Shown in pieces: positions 1-5,574 of a stretch of DNA of 5,685 nt (the stretch's first letter is position 1; every line of letters begins with the position of its first letter). The DNA comes from CAYHOI01 sp964358175 (GTDB lineage Bacteria; Margulisbacteria; Riflemargulisbacteria; GWF2-35-9), in assembly GCA_964358175.1 (NCBI GenBank), contig CAYHOI010000110.1, positions 1-5,685 of the forward strand, in the 5' to 3' direction. The notes below the pieces were generated by a model. That model searched no databases. It was not told the origin of the DNA and saw only the letters and a list, made by a program, of their open reading frames with translations. The position numbers and the translations under genes were made by a program.

Positions 1-87
1 CTCAATTGATTGCAAAAAGAAGCTCAAATCAAATTGAAATCATTGACCAGAAAATATTCCAAAAAATTTACAAAAAAGGAGTAGTCA
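1..87 (+). promoter_or_regulatory. AT-rich leader of the 51-aa gene; promoter not resolved
   Basis: This stretch is strongly A/T-rich compared with the rest of the window and sits directly upstream of the small plus-strand gene, so it probably carries that gene's promoter. Several -35-like hexamers are present (TTGATT at 6-11, TTGAAA at 34-39, TTGACC at 43-48), but none has a good -10 at 16-18 bp. The best pair is TTGATT with TCAAAT at 29-34. An imperfect inverted repeat, TCAATTGATT (2-11) against AATCAAATTGA (27-37, one bulged A), could be an operator, but in such AT-rich DNA it may be chance. The window edge cuts off anything further upstream. Confidence 0.3.
76..81 (+). promoter_or_regulatory. 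Shine-Dalgarno of the 51-aa gene
   Basis: AAGGAG ends six bases before the ATG at 88, which is close to an ideal Shine-Dalgarno sequence and spacing. It is the main evidence that the short reading frame from 88 to 243 is really translated, and it fixes the start codon. Confidence 0.8.
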
Positions 88-243
88 ATGGACGAAAATA
101 ACCGTTCTATTCAGGACAAGGCAGAAGTAGCCATGAAGAAAGCAATCCGCAACGTTATTAAGCGACATAAGGCCTCTGGACGACCGTTAGCAGTTTGGGA
201 AAATGGTAAAACCATTTTGATTTCGCCTGATTCTCTAAAGTAA
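88..243 (+). CDS. Small uncharacterised protein, 51 aa
   Basis: This complete short frame runs from ATG to TAA and encodes 51 residues. I do not recognise a named family. Residues 1-30 are charged and look helical (KAEVAMKKAIRNVIKRHK, rich in Lys/Arg). They are followed by the compact segment SGRPLAVWENGKTILISPD, which reads as a beta hairpin turning at N-G. From memory, short bacterial proteins of this build (basic helix, then G-R-P, hydrophobic-hydrophobic-W, x-x-G-K, and P-x-x-L at the end) occur in several phyla as hypotheticals; this is a recollection, not a search result. There is no signal peptide, membrane segment or cysteine. Size and shape would suit a small antitoxin or nucleic-acid-associated protein, but no toxin gene lies downstream, because the next gene is the convergent fumarase. 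A partner upstream of the window cannot be excluded. It is real on the strength of its Shine-Dalgarno and sensible composition; its function is unknown. Confidence 0.72.
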   Translation: MDENNRSIQDKAEVAMKKAIRNVIKRHKASGRPLAVWENGKTILISPDSLK

Positions 244-260
244 CACTTGAGTTCGGATAC

Positions 261-275
261 CCTATTCGCGATAGG
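261..275. terminator. Weak hairpin between convergent genes
   Basis: The 41-bp gap between the small plus-strand gene and the end of the fumarase operon contains CCTAT-TCGCG-ATAGG, a 5-bp perfect stem (6 with a T-G pair) and a tiny loop. Its position between convergent stops suggests a shared terminator. The stem is short and no real T-tract follows it on either strand; TCGTTAAAAC follows on the plus strand. Termination here, if any, is weak or depends on Rho. Confidence 0.3.
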
Positions 276-284
276 TCGTTAAAA

Positions 285-782
285 CTACTTCACCAGCACA
301 AACGCCGGAAAATCTTTGAGCTCCAGCTTGTAAATCGCTTCGGGACCCAAATCTTCAAATGCGATACAGCTCATCGCCACGATGCAGTTTCCCAGATAGG
401 CTCCGGCTCCGCCAACCGTACCGAAATAGACAGCCTGATGTGAGCGAATCGAGGCCATGACATCCTCTGAACGCCGACCTTTTCCAATCATGGCTTTAAG
501 CCCATGATCAAGTAAAAGGGGTGTGTATTGATCCATTCGTGAACTGGTGGTCGGCCCCGCTGAACCGATCACATGGCCAGGGGGTGCGGGGGAAGGCCCC
601 ATGTAATAGATCGTTTCGTTTGTAATTTCAAAGGGCAAGGGCTGATCAGCTTTGAGTAATTCAGACATCCTTCGATGTGCAGCATCACGAGCGGTGTAGA
701 CTACTCCGCTGAGTAAAACGGCTTCGCCCTGCTGCAAGCTCGAAATATCCTCTTCACCAATAGGCAAATGCACCCCTCTCAC
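285..782 (-). CDS. Fumarate hydratase class I, beta subunit (165 aa)
   Basis: This is the C-terminal-type half of a class I [4Fe-4S] fumarase, which with the alpha subunit interconverts fumarate and (S)-malate in the cytoplasm. Family signatures seen are VVYTARDAAHRR (residues 27-38, Arg32), GPSPAPPGHVIGSAGPTTSSR (62-82, with Thr78 and Arg82), GKG (100-102, Lys101), FGTVGGAGAY (120-129) and KDFPAFVLV (156-164). By comparison with single-chain class I fumarases, Arg32, Thr78, Arg82 and Lys101 match substrate-binding or catalytic positions. The start is a GTG that overlaps the alpha stop as GTGA, with GGAGG eight bases upstream. The chain stops one residue after the DFPAFVLV strand, whereas many homologues continue for about ten more residues; neither other frame restores that tail. 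L-tartrate dehydratase beta (TtdB) is closely related, but linkage to icd favours fumarase. The symbol is left blank because fumA/fumB usage differs between organisms. Confidence 0.93.
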   Translation of the reverse strand: MRGVHLPIGEEDISSLQQGEAVLLSGVVYTARDAAHRRMSELLKADQPLPFEITNETIYYMGPSPAPPGHVIGSAGPTTSSRMDQYTPLLLDHGLKAMIGKGRRSEDVMASIRSHQAVYFGTVGGAGAYLGNCIVAMSCIAFEDLGPEAIYKLELKDFPAFVLVK

Positions 783-1621
783 AGCACAATCCTCCCATGA
801 CGGGTGCTATTGCATCCCAGATTAACTGCCACAGGCAAACTTGCAATGTGACAGCCTGTTGTTTCGATCAGCACATCCATCGCGGTGAGTGTCCCCCCAA
901 ATCCTCCTGCCCCGATATTGAGGTCATTCACACTTTTCAAGATTTCTGCCTCCAGTTCACGATACTCTGGAAGCAGGTGTCGCGAGCCAATGCCACGTAT
1001 GATGGCCTTTTTTGCGAGCATAGAGCTCACCTCGAGATTCCCTCCTATGCCCACTCCTATAATAAGCGGAGGACAGCAATTGGCGCCTTTTGCGCTCACT
1101 TGCTCCGAAACAAAGCGGATCACGCCTTCGCGTCCTTCTCCTGGGGTTAACATCTTCACGGCAGAAGCGTTCTCGCTCCCACCGCCTTTGGCCATAATAT
1201 CCAGCTCCAGATGATCGCCCTCAACCATTTCAATGTGAATGATGGCTGGCGTATTGTCTTTCGTATTCACGCGACGCAGTGGGTCTGACACCATGGATGC
1301 TCTGAGGTATCCCTCCGCTGTCCCAAGCCGAACGCCTTCGTCTACAAGCTCTTGTAAGGGTTTTGAAAAGTGAACATCAATACCTACTTTGGCAAAAACA
1401 ATAATCAACCCCGTATCCTGGCATAATGGAATATTCTCAGAAAAGGCGACCTGCGCATTTTTAAGAAGAATATCGACAACGGTTTTCTCAGTTCCGCGAA
1501 GATCCGCACTCTTTTTTTGAAAAAAACTCTCAATGGCAGGATCAATTCGGCGATTGATCTCCACCACCATACTCGAAACTTGTCTCACCACAGAGAGCGA
1601 ATCAATCCGCTTCATCACCAT
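779..1621 (-). CDS. Fumarate hydratase class I, alpha subunit (280 aa)
   Basis: This is the Fe-S-cluster-carrying half of the two-subunit class I fumarase and the partner of the beta subunit just downstream. Key motifs are PLCQDTG (residues 65-71, Cys67 and Asp69), KGGGSENAS (145-153), GANCCPPLIIGVGIGG (179-194, Cys182/Cys183) and a C-terminal segment with Cys257 and Cys270 (LGCNSTRH). Three cysteines should ligate the [4Fe-4S] cluster that polarises the substrate hydroxyl. Cys67, Cys183 and Cys270 fit the spacing seen in the family best, with Cys257 as a less likely third ligand. The length is normal for the alpha subunit. The start is ATG at 1621, two bases after the icd stop (TAATAATG), with no clear Shine-Dalgarno, so initiation probably depends on ribosomes finishing icd. 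ATG at 1615 (Met3) is an alternative. An A_AAA_AAG slippery heptamer occurs at codons 35-37. Cytoplasmic and likely oxygen-sensitive. TtdA-type tartrate dehydratase is the main alternative and is less likely given icd. Confidence 0.93.
   Translation of the reverse strand: MVMKRIDSLSVVRQVSSMVVEINRRIDPAIESFFQKKSADLRGTEKTVVDILLKNAQVAFSENIPLCQDTGLIIVFAKVGIDVHFSKPLQELVDEGVRLGTAEGYLRASMVSDPLRRVNTKDNTPAIIHIEMVEGDHLELDIMAKGGGSENASAVKMLTPGEGREGVIRFVSEQVSAKGANCCPPLIIGVGIGGNLEVSSMLAKKAIIRGIGSRHLLPEYRELEAEILKSVNDLNIGAGGFGGTLTAMDVLIETTGCHIASLPVAVNLGCNSTRHGRIVL
791..795 (-). promoter_or_regulatory. Shine-Dalgarno of fumarase beta inside the alpha gene
   Basis: Read on the minus strand this is GGAGG, formed by the Gly-Arg codons (GGG AGG) five to four residues before the end of the alpha subunit. 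It lies eight bases upstream of the GTG at 782 and supports that unusual start over the second GTG three codons later. Confidence 0.75.
1511..1526 (-). other. Tandem slippery heptamers in the fumarase alpha coding sequence
   Basis: On the coding strand, codons 32-37 read AGT TTT TTT CAA AAA AAG. In the zero frame this contains T_TTT_TTT and, one base later, A_AAA_AAG, the latter being the classic efficient bacterial -1 frameshift heptamer. A -1 shift would add seven codons and end at TGA (1490-1488), giving a dead product of about 44 residues. I see no strong upstream Shine-Dalgarno-like stimulator and did not find a clear downstream hairpin, so programmed use is unproven. The runs could also promote polymerase slippage. 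Confidence 0.4.
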
Positions 1622-1623
1622 TA

Positions 1624-2820
1624 TTACACGAGATGTCGGATGATTTCTTGCGCGAATTCGAGAGAGCCCAACTCCGTGGCTCCTTCCATTTGGCGAGCCA
1701 GATCATAGGTCACCCGTTTAGTGGAAATAGCTTTGCTCATGGCTTGTGTCACATTCTTTGCCGCCTCCTGCCATCCCAGATACTCCAGCATCATCACGGC
1801 AGATAGGATCAAGGAGGATGGATTCGCTTTGTTGAGGTTCGCATACTTGGGAGCCGTTCCGTGGGTGGCTTCAAAGACGGCATAATGCTCCCCAATATTG
1901 CCCCCTGGCGAAAGACCCAGACCACCTACTTGGGCCGCACAAGCGTCAGACAGATAATCTCCATTCAAATTAGTCGTTACAATCACATCATAATCCGACG
2001 GGCGAATCAAGATTTGCTGAAACATATTGTCCGCAATCCGATCATTTACAAGAATTTTCCCCTCAGGAACTGGCTGTCCATCCAGGTCACTTTCAAGCAC
2101 AACCTTATCTGAAAACTCTGACTTAATGAGCTCGTAGCCCCAGGTACGAAAGGCTCCTTCCGTATACTTCATGATATTGCCCTTATGAACCAGCGTGACT
2201 GTTTTTCGTCGATTCTCCAGAGCATAGACCATCGCCTTTCGGACAAGCCGTTGGCTGGCGAACTTGCTGATCGGTTTGATGCCGATTCCTGTTTCATCCG
2301 AAAGATCAATTTGAAACTCATTTCGCAGAAAACCCCTCATCTTTTGAGCTCCCTCTGAGGAGGCTGCCCACTCATAACCCGCATAAACATCCTCGGTATT
2401 CTCACGAAAGATACAGACATCCAGCTGCTCCGGGTGTTTCAAGGGACTTTCTACCCCATCGAAGTATCTAACCGGACGCACACAGGCATATAGATCCAAG
2501 ACCTGCCTTAGAGTCACATTCAAGCTACGAATTCCCTCCCCCACCGGCGTGGTCAGCGGCCCCTTGATCGCGACCACGTACTCTCGAATCGCCGTCAATG
2601 TCGCTTCAGGCAACCACTCGCCGACTTGATGAAACGCTTTTTCTCCCGCAAGAATTTCCAGCCACTCTATTCGTTTCCCAAGCCTTTGTATCGCCGAATC
2701 AATCACGATTTTCATGGCTCTGGTAATGTCCGCGCCAATACCATCTCCTTCGATATAAGGGATAACCACTTCATTTGGAACATGAAGTTTATTGTCCTGA
2801 ATCGTTATTCGGTCTGCCAT
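1624..2820 (-). CDS. icd: NADP-type isocitrate dehydrogenase (398 aa)
   Basis: Converts isocitrate plus NADP+ to 2-oxoglutarate, CO2 and NADPH in the cytoplasm, or the reverse in a reductive TCA cycle. It aligns along its whole length with the E. coli Icd type: IPYIEGDGIG (20-29), TTPVGEGIRSLN (90-101), CVRPVRY (113-119), FRENTEDVYAG (138-148), HKGNIMKYTEGAF (212-224), NLNGDYLSD (284-292) and HGTAPKYA (320-327). Substrate residues are present: Ser99, Asn101, Arg105, Arg115, Arg139, Tyr146 and Lys213. So are the metal aspartates Asp264, Asp288 and Asp292. NADP specificity is indicated by Lys325-Tyr326 with Tyr372 and Arg376, matching E. coli Lys344, Tyr345, Tyr391 and Arg395. Ser99 is the residue that AceK phosphorylates in E. 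coli; no aceK is visible here. The N-terminus is about 14 residues shorter than in E. coli. The ATG start follows a G9 tract acting as Shine-Dalgarno. Related 3-isopropylmalate or homoisocitrate dehydrogenases are excluded by the SLN and NADP motifs. Confidence 0.97.
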   Translation of the reverse strand: MADRITIQDNKLHVPNEVVIPYIEGDGIGADITRAMKIVIDSAIQRLGKRIEWLEILAGEKAFHQVGEWLPEATLTAIREYVVAIKGPLTTPVGEGIRSLNVTLRQVLDLYACVRPVRYFDGVESPLKHPEQLDVCIFRENTEDVYAGYEWAASSEGAQKMRGFLRNEFQIDLSDETGIGIKPISKFASQRLVRKAMVYALENRRKTVTLVHKGNIMKYTEGAFRTWGYELIKSEFSDKVVLESDLDGQPVPEGKILVNDRIADNMFQQILIRPSDYDVIVTTNLNGDYLSDACAAQVGGLGLSPGGNIGEHYAVFEATHGTAPKYANLNKANPSSLILSAVMMLEYLGWQEAAKNVTQAMSKAISTKRVTYDLARQMEGATELGSLEFAQEIIRHLV

Positions 2821-2824
2821 GGTA

Positions 2825-2833
2825 CCCCCCCCC
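2825..2833 (-). repeat. G9 homopolymer serving as the icd ribosome binding site
   Basis: Nine consecutive C on the plus strand (G on the mRNA) lie between the UPF0182 stop and the icd start. The first G is the last base of the UPF0182 TAG. After the run come TACC and then ATG. It is the only purine-rich, Shine-Dalgarno-like sequence in the 12-nt gap, so ribosomes initiating icd probably pair with part of it. Its length sets the spacing to the ATG, and homopolymers of this length can vary in number. Confidence 0.65.
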
Positions 2834-5574
2834 TACCGCTTTAGTTCTTCCAGAATCGCGCCAAGTTTGCGAGTGTACTCCCCATAAGCTTTCCAGTCCA
2901 AATCTTGGACGGCTCTCTGCGCTGCCTGATAATTCTGATTGGCTTCATTAATCAGTTGCTTGACGCGTTGAGTGTCAGCTTGCTTCTTTTGCGAACCAGA
3001 TAAACTCTGATCCGTATCGGTCGTCCCAAAGGAAACTCCAGATCCCAACTCAAACACTTTTTGGAGTGCCATCTCGAAGGTTGGCTCCATCGCAACCTTG
3101 TTTCCGTAGGCAACAATGATACGCTTCAGCTCTGGGAAACGAGACTGGGTCGCTTGTAGATACAAGGGTTGCACATAAAGGAACGTATTCTCAATCGGGA
3201 TGACCAGCAAATTCCCACGGATAACTTGCGAACCTTTCTGCCCCCACAACGTCAACTGCTTCGATATTTCGGTATCCTGGTCAATACGTGATTCAATTTG
3301 GGTCGGACCATAGACCATCTGTTCCTTGGGCATCTTATAAACCGTCATTTTCCCATAGTTTGGATCGTCAGAATTGGCACTCATCCAACCGATCATGTTG
3401 TTCTTTTTGGCCGGGGTAAACGGAAGCATCAATCGAAACGTCAAAGCCTGATCCTCCGGCAATTTCATAATCGTGTAATAGGGCGTCATCGGCTTCACCT
3501 TTTCATCAAACAATTCCGTAGGAATTACCCATAAATCCTCTTGATTATAAAACACCTGGGGATCTGTCATATGGTACTTGGAATACATCATGGCCTGTAC
3601 CATAAAGAAATCCTCAGGATACCTAAAGTGAGCACGAATATCGGCAGGCACTTCACTCAAAGGTCTAAGTAGGTTCGGGAATATTTTCTGGTAAGCGAGA
3701 ATCAGGGGGTCTGTCGTATCCGTTAGGTAGAAGCGTGCATCACCTGTATAGGCATCCACCACAACCTTCACCGAGTTTCGTATATAATTCTGGCTATCCA
3801 TAAACGGCTGTGCATAGGGATACTTGTCTGAGAGTGTATAGGCATCGATAATCCAATACATCTTCCCCTCAGACAAAACAATGTACGGGTCGCGATCGTA
3901 CTGTAGAAAGGGGGCAATTTTCTTGACCCTTAGCAAAATATTCCGGTCAAACAGAACTCGACTTTGCGGGGTAATCGCATCCGAAAATACGATATTTATT
4001 TCTTGGAACTTGATCGCAAAAAGCACTTTTCGCCAAAAGGAACTTAGTTCAATTCCTCTTTTAGCTTGGTAAGTCGTGTACTGATTATTATCTCCCTGGG
4101 GAAAGTCAAATTCTTTGGCATGCGTATTCACAATAATATACTTGTTTGTAGCCTCGCCAAAATAGATATCCGGATTTGTCATCGTCAGAGGGACATTGAT
4201 CTTCGCGGGAATGTCATACAGGTAAAACGTGGGGAGACCTTCAGGGGTCATTTTATTCACGGGGAGCATCACCAGTCCATGACCATGGGTGTAAGTCAAT
4301 TTCTGATTGATCCAGTTTCGTGCCTGCTCTGGCAGTTGATCGGCGTCCAGCTCACGTGCGGAAAGCATCACTTGCTGATACTTTCCATTCAGTCTGTACC
4401 GATCCACATCCACATCGTTAAAATTATAATAGAGGCGAATCTCCTGAAGCTGTTCCAGAGTTTTGAGAAGCGGCCGATGATCCCAAAGGCGGATATTGGA
4501 GATCATATCCTGATTTTTCTGAACATCCGTCAGACTCAAATTGGGGTTGATATTAAATGTTTTTTCCTCGATTGAACTCAGGCGATAGGCATCGCGCGTA
4601 TAGCCGATGTGACGCGTAATATAGGGACGCTCCTTCTCGATTTCATTCGGTTTGACAATGAGCTGTTGAAGTATTGTTGGATAGATCCCTTTTAGGAGTA
4701 CCGAGACCAGTACAAGAACAACAACACCCTCAATTGGCAGTAAAATCCCGCGTCGGAAAATGCTTACAAATAGGAGCCCCACGATCACCAGCGAAATGAT
4801 CATAAGAGTCTTGTAACCGATGAGCCCCGCATGGATATCCGTATACCCCGCGCCATAGATAAGGCTTGAGTTTGAGAAGAGAATTTGATACATGTTCAGA
4901 TGGTAGGCCCAAGCCAGAAGCAGGAAAAACATGCCGAGCAAGACCGCAACATGCGCCTTAACTTCTTTGCGGATTTCAATCGACAACCCGCGCACGGCAA
5001 TCACACGTTTCGTCGCATAGAGAACAATGACCGCTATCAGAACGAGAAGAACCAGCGAAGTCAGCCATCCCTGCAATAATCGATAAAACGGATAGGTAAA
5101 GAAGTAAAAGCCAATGTCTTGATGAAAAATCGGATCGGTCTTATGAAAAGGCACTGCGTTAAGAAATAAGAGAACCTTGTCCCAGTTGAGCAGTCCCACG
5201 CCCCCAAGCACCGCTGAGATAGCACACGATAGCGCAAAGGGTAGAAGGCGGACTTTGGCGAAAATATCAATGAACTTGCCTATTCCCAGCTGCGAGAGAT
5301 CGAAGGGGAGCGTCTTTTCCGAAATCAACTCCGGCTCGCTCGCTACCCGCCGACGTATACGAAGTGCCACCAGAAAATTCAGATAAATAAAAAGAAACGC
5401 TGCCAGAGTAAACGCTCCCAACAGCAAAAGCTTCACACTCCATATTTTCAGGAAAATCGCCTGATAGTCGAGATCCTTAAACCAAAGGTAATCGGGATAA
5501 ATATTGATCAGCGCTCTTACCAGCGGCAAAAGCAAGAACAGCACAAAAAACCCAGCATAAAGGTATGCGATCAT
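2833..5574 (-). CDS. UPF0182 (COG1615) family large membrane protein, 913 aa
   Basis: Function unknown; the family is conserved in several bacterial phyla. Seven hydrophobic helices are visible at roughly 2-24, 46-72, 110-130, 169-188, 207-227, 254-273 and 277-297. Basic loops (RIRRR at 72-76, TKRVIAVRG at 188-196, FRRG at 273-276) fit the cytoplasmic side, so the large soluble domain (about 300-845) should lie outside the inner membrane. Family signatures in order are YITRHIGYTRDAY (318-330), NIRLWDHRPLL (360-370), LYYNFNDVDVDRY (381-393), KLTYTHGHGLVMLPVN (425-440), IYFGEATNKYIIVNT (470-484), APFLQYDRDPYIV (554-566), NYIRNSVKVVVDAYTGD (596-612), RYPEDFFMVQA (651-661), YHMTDPQVFYN (667-677), NMIGWMSANSD (726-736), ISKQLTLWGQKGSQVIRGNL (770-789) and LKRIIVAYGN (816-825). 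A polar linker (about 846-868) leads to a charged, probably coiled helix (869-913). An in-frame TAA lies four codons upstream of ATG 5574, so no longer N-terminus is possible, although no good Shine-Dalgarno is seen. First gene of the operon with icd and fumarase; complete and of normal family size. Confidence 0.95.
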   Translation of the reverse strand: MIAYLYAGFFVLFLLLPLVRALINIYPDYLWFKDLDYQAIFLKIWSVKLLLLGAFTLAAFLFIYLNFLVALRIRRRVASEPELISEKTLPFDLSQLGIGKFIDIFAKVRLLPFALSCAISAVLGGVGLLNWDKVLLFLNAVPFHKTDPIFHQDIGFYFFTYPFYRLLQGWLTSLVLLVLIAVIVLYATKRVIAVRGLSIEIRKEVKAHVAVLLGMFFLLLAWAYHLNMYQILFSNSSLIYGAGYTDIHAGLIGYKTLMIISLVIVGLLFVSIFRRGILLPIEGVVVLVLVSVLLKGIYPTILQQLIVKPNEIEKERPYITRHIGYTRDAYRLSSIEEKTFNINPNLSLTDVQKNQDMISNIRLWDHRPLLKTLEQLQEIRLYYNFNDVDVDRYRLNGKYQQVMLSARELDADQLPEQARNWINQKLTYTHGHGLVMLPVNKMTPEGLPTFYLYDIPAKINVPLTMTNPDIYFGEATNKYIIVNTHAKEFDFPQGDNNQYTTYQAKRGIELSSFWRKVLFAIKFQEINIVFSDAITPQSRVLFDRNILLRVKKIAPFLQYDRDPYIVLSEGKMYWIIDAYTLSDKYPYAQPFMDSQNYIRNSVKVVVDAYTGDARFYLTDTTDPLILAYQKIFPNLLRPLSEVPADIRAHFRYPEDFFMVQAMMYSKYHMTDPQVFYNQEDLWVIPTELFDEKVKPMTPYYTIMKLPEDQALTFRLMLPFTPAKKNNMIGWMSANSDDPNYGKMTVYKMPKEQMVYGPTQIESRIDQDTEISKQLTLWGQKGSQVIRGNLLVIPIENTFLYVQPLYLQATQSRFPELKRIIVAYGNKVAMEPTFEMALQKVFELGSGVSFGTTDTDQSLSGSQKKQADTQRVKQLINEANQNYQAAQRAVQDLDWKAYGEYTRKLGAILEELKR

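Larger units (their letters stand above)
285..5574 (-). other. Predicted four-gene operon: UPF0182 - icd - fumarase alpha - fumarase beta
   Basis: Four same-strand genes follow each other with junctions of 12 nt, 2 nt and a 4-nt overlap. No space is left for internal terminators or conventional promoters between them. The icd ribosome binding site overlaps the UPF0182 stop codon, and the beta-subunit ribosome binding site lies inside the last codons of alpha, so translation is likely coupled along the message. The last three genes encode TCA-cycle enzymes, and the first encodes a membrane protein of unknown role. Any start site should lie in or beyond 5575-5685. Confidence 0.8.

Noticed and set aside
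43..71. TTGACC with a downstream AT-rich hexamer as a promoter for the small gene
   Set aside because: The hexamer at 17 bp (ATTTAC) is a poor -10, and transcription would start on top of the Shine-Dalgarno at 76-81.
797..1214. Two overlapping plus-strand open frames opposite fumarase alpha
   Set aside because: They are shadows of the alpha gene; their composition is not protein-like and the alpha motifs on the other strand are unambiguous.
285..1621. L-tartrate dehydratase (TtdAB) instead of fumarase
   Set aside because: Sequence motifs alone do not fully separate them, but linkage to icd and no tartrate genes nearby favour fumarase.
1624..2820. 3-isopropylmalate or homoisocitrate dehydrogenase instead of isocitrate dehydrogenase
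   Set aside because: The IRSLN substrate motif and the Lys-Tyr...Tyr...Arg NADP determinants are those of NADP isocitrate dehydrogenase.
2817..2826. CCATGGTACC (NcoI plus KpnI sites) at the icd start looks like a cloning junction
   Set aside because: Flanking genes are native and continuous in an operon with no vector sequence; the sites follow from ATG next to TACC.
4066..4575. A 169-codon open frame on the plus strand opposite the UPF0182 gene
   Set aside because: It lies wholly antisense to a strongly conserved coding region, its translation resembles no family, and it has no Shine-Dalgarno support that I can see.
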